From: Magnetococcales bacterium
GTDB taxonomy: Bacteria > Pseudomonadota > Magnetococcia > Magnetococcales > Magnetaquicoccaceae
Length of the DNA stretch: 64,000 nucleotides
Reading direction: 5' to 3'
Assembly: GCA_002753095.1 (NCBI GenBank)
Contig: PDZU01000002.1
Coordinates: forward strand, 62,001 to 126,000
Shown here: positions 24,141 to 33,475 of the stretch, one piece after another
How positions within the stretch are numbered: position 1 is the stretch's first letter
Layout of the letters: each line of letters opens with the position of its first letter
The notes under the pieces: model-generated
The model's database searches: none
Told to the model about the DNA's origin: nothing
Seen by the model: only the letters and a program-made list of their open reading frames with translations
Program-made: the position numbers and the translations under genes

Positions 24141-25172
24141 TCAACGGGTTATGCAAGATTCCAGAGATGTGCCCCGCAACAGGGCACGGTCAAACAAACT
24201 CCGCTGCTCTAAAAGATTGAAACGTTCCTCTTCTTCCGGGAATCTCTTTTCAATCACGACAGCTTCCATGCCAGCAAAACGGATGACCTGCTCATCCAGG
24301 ATCAAAGTGCTGTGACCGCTATAAATCCAGGTCGCATTGCCAGTCAATTGGGCCAGCAGCGCTTGTCCATCCACATGCGGGGTCACCCAGACAATTCCCC
24401 CAGCAGTATGCACCGCAATGGGCTGATGATTGTCCACCGTATCATTGAGTACCTGCGCCACCACAGAGGCGGTCATGCCGGTGCCACAGGAGAGAGTCAA
24501 ACCAGCCCCACGCTCATAGGTCTGTACCAATACCGTGCGCCGATCGATGATCTGTACAAAACTGACATTGGCGCGATTGCTGAACATCGGATGCTGCTCC
24601 AAAGCATGACCCAACCCCATCAGATCAACCTGCCCAAGCGCCGGGACAGTGACAATCAAATGCGGATTGCCCACCGAAAGAATGGTGCCAATAATACTCT
24701 GTTCCCCAACCAATACGGACTGGTTCAGGAACGGTGTGCTGCTGCCACTGCGCAAAATCTGACTCGGATTGGTCGAAAGCGGCGCCGTGCTCACCCGCAC
24801 AAAGTGCAGTTGGTGCTCCGAAGAATAAAAATTTTCCGTCTTGAAAATGCCCCCCAGCGTGTGGAACAACAACGGATCAATACCGGCAAAGTCGCCCGCA
24901 AACGCCGCCCGCGCCGCACAGCGAATGCCGTTGCCACACATCTCTGCCTCGCTGCCATCCGGGTTGAAAAAGCGCATGCGGGGCTGCTGCGGGGTGACCG
25001 CAGAGAGATAAACGACCCCGTCAGCTCCAATGCCACCCTGGCGATCACACAGCAGACGGGTGCAGGCGCCCTTGAACGCCTCCGGGATGCGCTCACCCCG
25101 ACATTCATCCAGGATGATAAAATCGTTGCGGGTGCCATGGCCCTTGATCAGGGGCAGGGTGATGGTTGGCAT
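24141..25172 (-). CDS. dapF: diaminopimelate epimerase
   Basis: 343 residues from ATG 25172 with GAGGAGAG upstream. The enzyme turns L,L-diaminopimelate into meso-DAP for lysine and peptidoglycan. The two catalytic cysteines are C79 in EMCGNGIRC and C229 in SCGTGMTAS. The substrate-binding GHGTRNDFII opens the protein and SVGNPHLIV lies midway. At 343 residues it is about 65 longer than usual; the extra C-terminal tail (ending TSLESCITR, with an EEEERFNLLEQ helix) is of unknown role. hisC lies 10 bp upstream on the same strand, so they form an operon. The 3' side is a dispersed repeat. Confidence 0.95.
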   Translation of the reverse strand: MPTITLPLIKGHGTRNDFIILDECRGERIPEAFKGACTRLLCDRQGGIGADGVVYLSAVTPQQPRMRFFNPDGSEAEMCGNGIRCAARAAFAGDFAGIDPLLFHTLGGIFKTENFYSSEHQLHFVRVSTAPLSTNPSQILRSGSSTPFLNQSVLVGEQSIIGTILSVGNPHLIVTVPALGQVDLMGLGHALEQHPMFSNRANVSFVQIIDRRTVLVQTYERGAGLTLSCGTGMTASVVAQVLNDTVDNHQPIAVHTAGGIVWVTPHVDGQALLAQLTGNATWIYSGHSTLILDEQVIRFAGMEAVVIEKRFPEEEERFNLLEQRSLFDRALLRGTSLESCITR

Positions 25173-25182
25173 GCTCTCTCCT

Positions 25183-26250
25183 CTATGCAAGTAAACGATC
25201 AATGGCGGCAAGCAATTGTTGCATCTCCTCAGGGGTGCCGATGGTAATGCGCAACTGCTGGCGCAACGCCGGATCGCTGCCAAAATAACGCACCAGAATC
25301 CCCTCCTGCCGCAAAGTAGCCAGCCAGTCAGCCCCGGAACGTGGACCAGGTGGCACAGTGGCCAGGACAAAGTTGGCCTGACTGTCGGGTACCTGGAAAC
25401 CACGCTGCCGCAGAGCGCTGCTAAGCCGTTGCCGCTGCTGCCGGATGGCCTGCAAACTGGGTTGATAGGCGGCCAGATTGCCCAAGGCAGCCACAGCCGC
25501 CAGTTGTGACAAACGGTTGACATTGTAAGAGTCGCGGACCTTGTGCATCTGCTCAATCAGAGCCGGGCTGGCAAAGGCCAGACCAATGCGCAAACCCGCC
25601 AACGCCATGGACTTGGAAAAAGTGCGAATAATGACCAGATTTTCCTCGGTGTGCAGCAGGGCAAGCCCGTTATCATCGGCAAAGTCCACATAGGCTTCGT
25701 CCAACACCACAATGCCAGGGCTCTGTTGACAGAGTGCGGCAACCTGCTGCAACGGTACCACATGCCCGGAAGGCGCGTTGGGACGGGCCAGAATCAGCAG
25801 GGCCGCCTGCTGCGCCAACAACGCCGATAACGGCAGTTGCCAGCCATCGTGCCAGGGAATGCCAACAAAATGTCCCCCCTGAAGCTGACACAAACTGTGA
25901 TACAAAGAGTAGGTGGGTTCGGGCACACAAACAGTCGCACCAGGTGCCACAAAGGTGCGCATCAAAATGGTGAGCAGATCATCCGAACCGTTGCCTACCA
26001 AAATCTGCTCAGGCCGCAGACCATACGCCGCCGCCGCCGCCTCCCGTACCGGACGGGAAGAGGGTTCTGGATAAAGACGCAAACGGCTGCAATCAACCTC
26101 CGTCAACGCCTGCAGAACCGCAGGCGGCGCATCATAAGGGTTTTCGTTGGTGTTCAGTTTAATCAAAGGACGGGCGCCATCCGGCTGTTCACCAGGCTGA
26201 TAACCGGCCATGGCCAGCACCTCGGGCCGTACCCAACGGCGAATATTCAT
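25183..26250 (-). CDS. hisC: histidinol-phosphate aminotransferase
   Basis: 355 residues from ATG 26250. A PLP fold-type I aminotransferase acting in histidine biosynthesis. Landmarks are IKLNTNENPYDAPP (30-43), LVGNGSDDLL (84), DEAYVDF (184-190) and RTFSKSMALAGLRIG, in which K213 binds PLP. It ends 10 bp before dapF, so the pair is probably cotranscribed. nadE is divergent across a 111-bp gap that must hold both promoters; a TATACT near 26283 is a possible -10 for nadE without a good -35. The open frame continues far upstream into nadE antisense, which is not coding. Other aromatic aminotransferase functions cannot be ruled out. Confidence 0.93.
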   Translation of the reverse strand: MNIRRWVRPEVLAMAGYQPGEQPDGARPLIKLNTNENPYDAPPAVLQALTEVDCSRLRLYPEPSSRPVREAAAAAYGLRPEQILVGNGSDDLLTILMRTFVAPGATVCVPEPTYSLYHSLCQLQGGHFVGIPWHDGWQLPLSALLAQQAALLILARPNAPSGHVVPLQQVAALCQQSPGIVVLDEAYVDFADDNGLALLHTEENLVIIRTFSKSMALAGLRIGLAFASPALIEQMHKVRDSYNVNRLSQLAAVAALGNLAAYQPSLQAIRQQRQRLSSALRQRGFQVPDSQANFVLATVPPGPRSGADWLATLRQEGILVRYFGSDPALRQQLRITIGTPEEMQQLLAAIDRLLA

Positions 26251-26361
26251 GAGCGAACCTTTTCGTTTGTGATCCGGGAGGATATACTCGGCACGACGTG
26301 GATTGCCGATGAGGCGATCATCGTGCGCGTTATTCCAACAACCCTGGTGACCGTTACTCCG

Positions 26362-28047
26362 ATGGAATTTATCCTGGCGATAGCCCAAGTCAACCCCCAT
26401 GTCGGCGCATTGCAAGAGAACATGCGCATGATGTTGCGTCACGTTCGGGCAGCACAGGCAGCCGGGGCGGCGCTGGTTGTCTTTCCCGAACTGGTCCTGA
26501 CCGGCTATCCCCCAGAGGATTTGTTGCACAAGCCACTCTTTTTGCAACGTTTGGCCGAAACAGAACAGCAGTTGCACCAGGAATTGACCACCATCGGTAT
26601 CGATGTGATTTATGGCACAGTCCGGCACGGGGGGGAAGGGTTGTTTAACGCCGGTGTCTTTACCTGGGCCGGACAGGAGGTCGGCTATGCCGCCAAATGG
26701 CGCCTGCCCAATTACGGCGTCTTCGATGAACAGCGCTATTTTATCCCCGGGGAACGGGTAAAAACCTTTCCCTATCGCGGGGTAATGCTGGGCATCACCA
26801 TTTGCGAGGATATGTGGCATACAGGCGACCCTCTGGCCCGCTTGGCCGCCGAAGGGGCAGGATTGATCATCAACCTGAACGCCTCCCCCTATCATCTGCA
26901 AAAACAAAACGAACGCGAAAGGGTGATCCAGCAACGGATCGAGGAGTATGGTATCCCTGTGGTCTATGTCAATCAGGTCGGCGGCCAGGATGAACTGGTC
27001 TTCGATGGCGGCTCCTTCGTGATGGGCCGGGATGGCCATGGAACACTGCAACGTCTGCTGCGTTGCCGTCCCTTTGCCGAAGATGTGCGCCTTCTGCGCG
27101 TTGGCCCGCGCACCGAGGCCCCGGTATGGCTGCAGGCCGTGACCGGCGTGGAAGAGAGTGCCCCGTTGACGCCGGAAGAGGAAATTTATCAGGCGCTGTG
27201 TCTGGGATTGCGCGATTATGTCACAAAAAATGGCTTTTCTGGCGTAGTGCTGGGCCTGTCGGGTGGTATCGATTCGGCTTTGACGGCAGTGATTTGTGCC
27301 GATACCCTGGGGGCAGAGCGGGTGGAAGCGCTGATGATGCCCTCCCGCTTTACTGCCCCGGAAAGTCTGGAAGATGCCGCCGCAGAGGCCAGGATTTTGG
27401 GCGTGCGCCTGTCGGAGGTGGCCATCGATGGGCTGTTCACACAGTTCCGCCAACAACTGGCACCGTTATGGCAAGCCGAACAGAGTACGACTGCGGGCGA
27501 AGATGTGACCGATGAAAATCTGCAACCCCGTATCCGCGCTACCCTGCTGATGGCTGTGGCCAACAAACGGCATAAACTGTTGATCACCACCGGCAACAAA
27601 AGCGAAATGAGCGTGGGGTACGCCACGCTGTACGGCGACATGGCAGGCGGCTATTCGGTTCTCAAGGATCTCCTCAAGGGGATGGTCTATCGGTTGGCAA
27701 GCGCCCGCAACCAGTGGGCAATCATGCGCGGGGAAGAACCACCCATCCCGGAACGGGTGTTGACCAGAGCCCCGACCGCAGAGTTGCGCCCCAACCAGAA
27801 AGATTCGGACTCCTTGCCGCCCTATCCGGTGTTGGACGATATTCTGGAACGCTACGTGGAACAGGAACAAAGTCTGGAGGAGATGGTCGCCGCAGGCATC
27901 GACCGGCAAACAGCGCGGCAGGTGATCGAGCGGGTGGACCGCAACGAGTATAAACGACGCCAGGCACCACCTGGAGTGCGGATTACCCAACGGGCTTTTG
28001 GCAAGGATCGCCGTTATCCCTTGACCAACGGTTTTTCCGTCCAATGA
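26362..28047 (+). CDS. nadE: glutamine-dependent NAD+ synthetase
   Basis: 561 residues from ATG 26362, which gives the family start MEFILAIAQVNPHVG; the RBS is weak. An N-terminal nitrilase-type amidase (1-260) has the Glu-Lys-Cys triad: E43 in FPELVLTGYPP, K112 in KWRLPNYG and C148 in GITICEDMWH. The C-terminal synthetase has the P-loop LSGGIDSALT near 299 and the adenylation motifs TTGNKSEMSVGYATLYGD. It makes NAD from nicotinate adenine dinucleotide using ammonia released from glutamine. The stop overlaps the ATG of the pilW-like gene (ATGA), so this enzyme heads the pilW-der gene block. Confidence 0.95.
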   Translation: MEFILAIAQVNPHVGALQENMRMMLRHVRAAQAAGAALVVFPELVLTGYPPEDLLHKPLFLQRLAETEQQLHQELTTIGIDVIYGTVRHGGEGLFNAGVFTWAGQEVGYAAKWRLPNYGVFDEQRYFIPGERVKTFPYRGVMLGITICEDMWHTGDPLARLAAEGAGLIINLNASPYHLQKQNERERVIQQRIEEYGIPVVYVNQVGGQDELVFDGGSFVMGRDGHGTLQRLLRCRPFAEDVRLLRVGPRTEAPVWLQAVTGVEESAPLTPEEEIYQALCLGLRDYVTKNGFSGVVLGLSGGIDSALTAVICADTLGAERVEALMMPSRFTAPESLEDAAAEARILGVRLSEVAIDGLFTQFRQQLAPLWQAEQSTTAGEDVTDENLQPRIRATLLMAVANKRHKLLITTGNKSEMSVGYATLYGDMAGGYSVLKDLLKGMVYRLASARNQWAIMRGEEPPIPERVLTRAPTAELRPNQKDSDSLPPYPVLDDILERYVEQEQSLEEMVAAGIDRQTARQVIERVDRNEYKRRQAPPGVRITQRAFGKDRRYPLTNGFSVQ

Positions 28048-28892
28048 AACCATGGCCCGGAATCAGGCTGCTCTGGATGGCGGTGCTGCTGCTGGGTGCC
28101 TGTACGACCGGGCGAGACGAGGGTGGCGAACGGGAGGTGGCGATGCTGCTGGACAAGGGGCGGGCCTACCTGCAGCGCGGCAATGCAGAGATGGCGCTGT
28201 TCTCCCTGCAACGGGCACAACAGTTGCAACCGCATCAGGTGGAGGTGTTGACCCTGCTGGGGCTGGCCTATGATCGGGTCGACAGACCGTTGCAGGCGCT
28301 GGAAAGCTTGCAGGCGGCACAACGCCTGCAACCTGCTGGGGGAGAATTGAACAATAACCTGGGGGTGGCCTGTCTGCGGGTGCATGCGCTTACCTGTCAG
28401 AATGGAACGTCAGAGGAGGGGTGTCGCCGTCTGCTGGAACAGGCCGGTGCGGCCCTGCAACGGGCGTTGGCAGATCCGGCTCTGCGGGCACCGGAAGATG
28501 TCTATTACAACCTGGCCTTGCTGGCCCGGCAGCGCGGCGAGGAGGAGCAAAAATACCTGGACTTGCTGCTGCGCGCGCTGGCCATACGACCCCATTTTTT
28601 GGCGGCCCGTTTGGCCTTGGCAGAAAGCTACCGGCAGATGGGGCGCGCCGACCTGGAACGGCAACAGTTGCGTCAAGCTCTGGCGGCCTATCCAGACCAG
28701 GTTGAGGTGTTGCAAAGATTGGTGGAAAGTTATCGCTGGTCAGGCAAGGGGGCGGGCAGATTGCTGGATGGGGTGACAGGACAAGAGCGGTTGGAATTGC
28801 ACACCTGGTTGTCTCGGATACAGGCTTTATCTCCCGGCAGTGAATGGGCGCAGCGGGCGGCGCAACGCAGGGCGTTATTGGATGAAAAGTGA
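28044..28892 (+). CDS. pilW: TPR lipoprotein, PilW/PilF-like
   Basis: 282 residues with a lipoprotein signal: lipobox LLGAC with C20. At least four TPR units follow (for example LLDKGRAYLQRGNAEMALFS, LLGLAYDRVDRPLQALESL and the ALAIRPHFLAARLALAESY region). PilW/PilF assists secretin assembly of type IV pili in the outer membrane. Its place before rodZ and ispG is the conserved order of proteobacteria, which is the best support for the name. Overlaps: ATGA with nadE upstream and 1 nt with rodZ downstream. The sequence is divergent and a generic TPR function is possible. Confidence 0.8.
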   Translation: MKPWPGIRLLWMAVLLLGACTTGRDEGGEREVAMLLDKGRAYLQRGNAEMALFSLQRAQQLQPHQVEVLTLLGLAYDRVDRPLQALESLQAAQRLQPAGGELNNNLGVACLRVHALTCQNGTSEEGCRRLLEQAGAALQRALADPALRAPEDVYYNLALLARQRGEEEQKYLDLLLRALAIRPHFLAARLALAESYRQMGRADLERQQLRQALAAYPDQVEVLQRLVESYRWSGKGAGRLLDGVTGQERLELHTWLSRIQALSPGSEWAQRAAQRRALLDEK

Positions 28893-30376
28893 TGAATGTG
28901 TTCAAAAAAGGGTCGCGATCACGATCTGGGCGTGGTAACCATGTGCGGGAAGACTCCTTTGCAGCGACGGTGGCGCAAGGGGCGGCGGAGTCCGGTCCTG
29001 CCGCACCGCCCAGTGCCGCCCAGGTGGGCGTTTTTCTGCGTCAGGCGCGAGAACGGCAAGGGTTGAGCATCGCTGAGATTGCCCGTCGTACCCGCATTCG
29101 TGATGTCTATCTGCTGGCGTTGGAGGCCGGTGAGGTTGAAAAACTTCCTGGCATGACCTTCGTTGCCGGTTTTTTGCGGTTGTATGCCGAAACTCTGGAG
29201 TTGCCGGACCGGGCGCTGATTGAACGCTATCTGGAGAGTTCCGAGAACGAAGGTACCCTCAGCACCCGTTTTGTGCCAGCACCGACCGCCTCACGCCATC
29301 GGCCAGCGGTCATTTTGGTCCTGGGTGGGGTGTTGACTCTGTTGATGCTGTTTTATGTGTATGAAAATTATATTGCCCCCTTTTCGGCCTCGTTGAAGCC
29401 GCCGCAGTTGCCCACCACCCAACCGATGCGTGCCGATTCGCTGCCGGCAGGGGCAGCACGCAGCCATGCGGATCAACCGGATCCAGTGCTGCACGATGGC
29501 AACGAAAAGGATAACTTTGCTGAGGATATGCTGGAGCGTTTCTTTGAGCAGTCCGGGGTCGGTGAGGAGGAAGAGGAGGAGGAAGAAGGGACAGCGGAAG
29601 GGAGTGCGCCTGGCAAAGGTGGCAACGCGACGGCCCGACTGGGGCAGGCAGAGGAGGCAACGACTGCACCGGGTGGAGGAGAAGCAGCGCCAGGGACGAT
29701 GCAGCGCTTCAAAGAGTGGTTCCAGCGTTTGCTGCCAAGTGGTGAGAGTGATCGTGCTGCGGGTGAGAGTCGTTCGGTGGCGCTGCCGGTCATGCCACTG
29801 GCAGCCCCACCGAAGCCGACGGGGACAGCAAAGGTGGTGGAGGTGATCAAGCCGCCAGACCCCGTTAAAACTGCAGAGCCCCCCAAAGCGGTTGAGCCGC
29901 CCAAGGTGGTAGAACCCGCCAAAACGGTTGAGTTGCCCAAAACGGTTGCGGCGCCCAAGGTTGCTGAACCGGCCAAGGTGGTGGAGGCGCCCAAGGTGGT
30001 GGAGACGCCACGCAAGCCGGTGCCACAGGAGAGTGGCGACCCTTCGACGATCATTCGCGGTCGTTATCAGGAGAAGGTGAATGGTCCGGCGGATTTGCAG
30101 GCAGACTCGGAGCAGTCGGTCTCCCTGTTGGCCAGCGAGATGGTCTGGGTGCAGATTCAGGATGACAAGGGGCAGATCGTCAAGGATATGGTGATGCAGC
30201 CCAACCATATTTTCCGCCTGCCCAAGGGGGGCCATTTCAAGGCCACATTGGGCAATGCGGCGGCGGTGCGGGTGCGTGTCGGCCAGCGGGATCTGCCCTA
30301 CCTGGGGGCGGCGGGGGCGGAGGTTGGCGATGTCGATCTGACACCGGAGGCCCTGTTGAAGCGGGTGAAACCATGA
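28892..30376 (+). CDS. rodZ: cytoskeletal protein RodZ-like (HTH, TM, periplasmic repeat linker)
   Basis: 494 residues from ATG 28892 (a GTG 3 nt earlier is equally possible). The helix-turn-helix domain (about 48-105) has VGVFLRQARERQGLSIAEIA and the RodZ-typical GMTFVAGFLRLYAE. A membrane helix lies near 133-150 (PAVILVLGGVLTLLMLFYVY). The periplasmic part holds a poly-Glu run near 230, then about ten loose copies of a PPKxVE/PAKxVE motif (310-375) that can span the periplasm. A DUF4115-like domain ends the protein (MVWVQIQDDKGQIV). RodZ links MreB to the wall machinery and keeps rod shape. It is longer than E. coli RodZ (337 aa) because of the linker. Confidence 0.87.
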   Translation: MNVFKKGSRSRSGRGNHVREDSFAATVAQGAAESGPAAPPSAAQVGVFLRQARERQGLSIAEIARRTRIRDVYLLALEAGEVEKLPGMTFVAGFLRLYAETLELPDRALIERYLESSENEGTLSTRFVPAPTASRHRPAVILVLGGVLTLLMLFYVYENYIAPFSASLKPPQLPTTQPMRADSLPAGAARSHADQPDPVLHDGNEKDNFAEDMLERFFEQSGVGEEEEEEEEGTAEGSAPGKGGNATARLGQAEEATTAPGGGEAAPGTMQRFKEWFQRLLPSGESDRAAGESRSVALPVMPLAAPPKPTGTAKVVEVIKPPDPVKTAEPPKAVEPPKVVEPAKTVELPKTVAAPKVAEPAKVVEAPKVVETPRKPVPQESGDPSTIIRGRYQEKVNGPADLQADSEQSVSLLASEMVWVQIQDDKGQIVKDMVMQPNHIFRLPKGGHFKATLGNAAAVRVRVGQRDLPYLGAAGAEVGDVDLTPEALLKRVKP

Positions 30377-31491
30377 AGGAGAGTGCCCTAACGGCGCCAC
30401 GGCGGACCACGCGCCCGGTACGGGTGGGGGCTGTGCAGGTAGGGGGCGGGGCACCCATCAGTGTGCAATCGATGACCAACACCGATACCCGACAGGTTGA
30501 CGCCACGGTGGCCCAGATTCAGGCTCTGGCCGAGGCGGGGGCGGACATGGTCCGTTTATCCTGTCCAGACAGCGCGTCTGCGTTGGCGGTGGGGGCGATT
30601 CGGCAGCAGGTGACGGTGCCCTTGATTGCCGATATTCATTTCGACTACCGCTTGGCTGTGCTGGCCCTGCAGCAGGGGATCGACGGGCTGCGCATCAATC
30701 CGGGCAATATCGGTTCCCGGCAACGGGTGGCAGAGGTGGTCCAAGCGGCACGGGAGCGCCATGTTCCCATTCGGATCGGGGTGAATGCCGGTTCGCTGGA
30801 AAAAGATCTTTTGGCCCGTTACGGTGAACCTTGTGCCGAGGCGATGGTCGATTCGGCGCTGCACCATATTCGTATTTTGGAAGATTTGGACTATCCAGAG
30901 ATCAAGGTCAGCCTGAAGGCCAGTCAGGTGGGGATGACGGTGGCGGCCTATCGTTTGTTGGCGCAGCAGGTGGCTTATCCACTCCATTTGGGCATCACCG
31001 AGGCGGGCGGATTGCTGAGCGGTACGGTCAAATCTTCGATTGGTTTGGGGTTGTTGCTGGCCGATGGTCTGGGCGATACCTTGCGGGTATCGTTGTCGGC
31101 GGATCCGGTGCAGGAGGTTCGGGTTGGTTTTGCCATCCTCAAGGCGTTGGGGTTGCGCAATCGGGGGGTGAACATCGTCTCCTGCCCGACCTGTGCCCGG
31201 CAGAGTCTGCCGGTGATCGAGGTGGTGGCCCGTTTGGAGGAGCGTCTGGCCCATATTCGCGAGCCGGTGCGGGTTTCGGTAATGGGCTGCGTGGTCAACG
31301 GACCGGGCGAGGCGCGGGAGAGCATGGTGGGTTTGGTGGGCGGTGAGGGGGGCAATTTGCTGTATCGGCATGGGGCGCCGGTGGGCAAGGTGAGCGATGC
31401 GGAGGCGTTGGAACGGTTGGTGGCCGAGGTGGAGCAGGCGGCGGCAGCGCTGCGGGCCGAGGCGGTGACGACCGGTCAAGCGGCGGGATAG
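30373..31491 (+). CDS. ispG: 4-hydroxy-3-methylbut-2-enyl diphosphate synthase
   Basis: 372 residues, start overlapping the rodZ stop (ATGA). Methylerythritol-phosphate pathway enzyme with a 4Fe-4S cluster. The TIM-barrel opening VQSMTNTDT, then LIADIHFDYRLA, GLRINPGNIG and LGITEAGG are all present. The cluster ligands are in SCPTCARQ (two Cys) and MGCVVNGPGEA (third Cys). This places the organism on the MEP route for isoprenoids. It sits in the conserved rodZ-ispG-hisS order. Length is normal for the bacterial short form. Confidence 0.97.
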   Translation: MKESALTAPRRTTRPVRVGAVQVGGGAPISVQSMTNTDTRQVDATVAQIQALAEAGADMVRLSCPDSASALAVGAIRQQVTVPLIADIHFDYRLAVLALQQGIDGLRINPGNIGSRQRVAEVVQAARERHVPIRIGVNAGSLEKDLLARYGEPCAEAMVDSALHHIRILEDLDYPEIKVSLKASQVGMTVAAYRLLAQQVAYPLHLGITEAGGLLSGTVKSSIGLGLLLADGLGDTLRVSLSADPVQEVRVGFAILKALGLRNRGVNIVSCPTCARQSLPVIEVVARLEERLAHIREPVRVSVMGCVVNGPGEARESMVGLVGGEGGNLLYRHGAPVGKVSDAEALERLVAEVEQAAAALRAEAVTTGQAAG

Positions 31492-31548
31492 TGGGTGATG
31501 GGGCAGCCACAGGCTGCGGATCTGTTTTGTTGCTGAGATGGGGTAGGG

Positions 31549-32802
31549 ATGACGATCACAACGGTACGCGGAGTCAGGGATATTTTACCGGAGGAGATGG
31601 TGGTCTGGCACGCTTTGGAGCAGAGTGCCCGGCAGATTTTTACCGCCTACGGTTATCGGGAAATTCGTACCCCTCTGTTTGAAAAGACGGAGCTTTTTGC
31701 CAGGGCGGTGGGGGCCACCAGTGATATTGTCGAGAAGGAGATGTACACCTTCAGCGACCGTGGTGGAGATTCGCTCAGTTTGCGACCGGAAGGGACGGCC
31801 TCGGTGGTGCGTTCCTTCATCGAGAACAATTTGCACCGTTCGTTGCCGTGGGCGGTCTATTACATGGGACCGATGTTTCGTTATGAGCGACCGCAGAAGG
31901 GGCGCTACCGGCAATTTCATCAGATGGGCTGTGAGCTGTTTGGGGCGGAAGGGCCGTTGGCGGATGCCGAGATGATGGCCATGATTTTGCGGCTGTTGCG
32001 CACGCTGCAGATTGATGATTCGCTGACCTTGGAGATCAACTCGCTGGGGTGCGGCACCTGTCGTGCGCCCTATCGGGAGGGGTTGTTTGCCTTTTTGCAG
32101 GCACGGCAGGAGCAGTTGTGTGACAACTGTCGGCAGCGTCTGCAGCGCAATCCGTTGCGGATTTTGGATTGCAAGAATGAGGGGTGTCGGGCCATTGCCC
32201 GGCAGGCCCCGGCCATGAAGGATGCCTTGTGTGTGGGGTGTGCCGACCATTTTAGCGGGTTGCAGGCGCTTTTGGACGGCATGGGTCTGCCTTACACGGT
32301 CAATCCGCTGATGGTACGTGGTTTGGATTATTACACGCGCACGGCTTTTGAGGTGACCACGACGGCCTTGGGGGCGCAGAATGCGGTGGCGGCGGGGGGC
32401 CGTTATGATGGTTTGGTGGCCGAGATGGGTGGGCAGGCGGTTCCGGCCATTGGTTTTGCCATGGGGATGGAGCGTCTGGCGTTGTTGCTGGAGGGCAAGC
32501 GGGCGGGCAAGAGTGGGCAGGTCGGCAATTATCTGGTAGCGGTGGGTGATGCGGCCACTCGGCAGGCTCTGTTGTTGGCGGAAGAGTGGCGTGCGGCGGG
32601 TGTGCCGTTACAGATGGATTGGTTGGGTGGCTCATTGAAGGCGCAGTTGCGGCGGGCGGATCGGGCGGCGGCGTCCCAGGTATTGATTTTGGCGGAGCGG
32701 GAGTTGGCGGAGCGGGCAGTGTTGGTCAAGGATATGCGGGATGGTGGGCAGCGCCTGTTGCCGTGGGAAGAGGTGGCGGCGGTTTTGGGGGCGTTGCGTT
32801 GA
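31549..32802 (+). CDS. hisS: histidyl-tRNA synthetase
   Basis: 417 residues, class II synthetase. Motif 1 region is near 40-75 (YGYREIRTPLFEKTELFARA). Motif 2 is FRYERPQKGRYRQFHQMGCE near 108-127. The His-specific motifs LVRGLDYYTRTAFEV (here MVRGLDYYTRTAFE, about 255-268) and GGRYDGL are present, with motif 3 as FAMGMERLALLL. The C-terminal anticodon-binding domain begins around 325. ATG 31549 follows GGGTAGGG. The gene is 57 bp after ispG and 22 bp before yfgM, in one operon. Confidence 0.97.
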   Translation: MTITTVRGVRDILPEEMVVWHALEQSARQIFTAYGYREIRTPLFEKTELFARAVGATSDIVEKEMYTFSDRGGDSLSLRPEGTASVVRSFIENNLHRSLPWAVYYMGPMFRYERPQKGRYRQFHQMGCELFGAEGPLADAEMMAMILRLLRTLQIDDSLTLEINSLGCGTCRAPYREGLFAFLQARQEQLCDNCRQRLQRNPLRILDCKNEGCRAIARQAPAMKDALCVGCADHFSGLQALLDGMGLPYTVNPLMVRGLDYYTRTAFEVTTTALGAQNAVAAGGRYDGLVAEMGGQAVPAIGFAMGMERLALLLEGKRAGKSGQVGNYLVAVGDAATRQALLLAEEWRAAGVPLQMDWLGGSLKAQLRRADRAAASQVLILAERELAERAVLVKDMRDGGQRLLPWEEVAAVLGALR

Positions 32803-32824
32803 AGCGGGCAGCAAAGGAGAGGTG

Positions 32825-33475
32825 ATGCAAGATATTTTCGAGCAGGTGGATGAGCAACTGGAAGCGGATCGGGTGCAGAAGTGGTGGGTTGCCAACCGCC
32901 GGTGGGTGATTGCCGGTTTTGTATCCTTTTTTGCTGCGCTGTTTGCCTATGTGGGTTGGCAGGATTATCGCACTAGGCAGAATCAGGCTGCATCGGACTA
33001 TTTTCTGGTGGTGCAGGATCTGTATGCCAAGGGGGATGTGGAGGGTGCGGAGCGGCAGTTGCAACTGTTGCTGCAGCACCATTCCGGGCATGCCTATGGT
33101 CTATTTGGTCATTTGTTGCAGGCCAAGGCGCTGGCGACGGCGGGCAAGGCGGAGGCGGCGTTGCAGCAGTTGGAGGTGGTGATCAAGGCGGCGGATCTTG
33201 CGTTGTTGCGGGATTTGGCGTTGTTGAATGCGGCCTATCTGACGGCGAGCGAGAGCGGTAAGGCGGAGGGATATTTGCAGCGCATGGAGAGTCAGTCGCC
33301 TTATCGTGGTCATGCTTTGGAGTTGCGGGGTGTGTTGGCGGCGCAGCGGGGTGATCTGCAGGCGGCGGCAGCCCATTATCGGGAAGCGCGGGCGGCGAGT
33401 ACGGAGGGAGGCAGTTTGCGGGCCCGTTTGGAAAGCCGGTTGGAACGGATGGGTAGTGGGGAGGAGAAAAAATGA
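32825..33475 (+). CDS. yfgM: YfgM-like ancillary SecYEG/periplasmic chaperone subunit
   Basis: 216 residues from ATG 32825 with AAAGGAGAGG upstream. A short cytoplasmic head is followed by one membrane helix (about 26-44, WVIAGFVSFFAALFAYVGW), then a periplasmic TPR-like region (DYFLVVQDLYAKGDVEGAER and later helices, with KAEAALQQLEVVIKAADL). YfgM of E. coli binds SecYEG and hands proteins to periplasmic chaperones. The order hisS-yfgM-bamB-der is the conserved arrangement. It overlaps bamB by 4 bp (ATGA). Confidence 0.9.
   Translation: MQDIFEQVDEQLEADRVQKWWVANRRWVIAGFVSFFAALFAYVGWQDYRTRQNQAASDYFLVVQDLYAKGDVEGAERQLQLLLQHHSGHAYGLFGHLLQAKALATAGKAEAALQQLEVVIKAADLALLRDLALLNAAYLTASESGKAEGYLQRMESQSPYRGHALELRGVLAAQRGDLQAAAAHYREARAASTEGGSLRARLESRLERMGSGEEKK

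Noticed and set aside
25837-26361. Upstream extension of the nadE frame
   Set aside because: It overlaps hisC antisense and is not amidase-like; the family start is at 26362.
26251-27456. Upstream extension of the hisC frame on the minus strand
   Set aside because: It is antisense to nadE; hisC has its family start at 26250.
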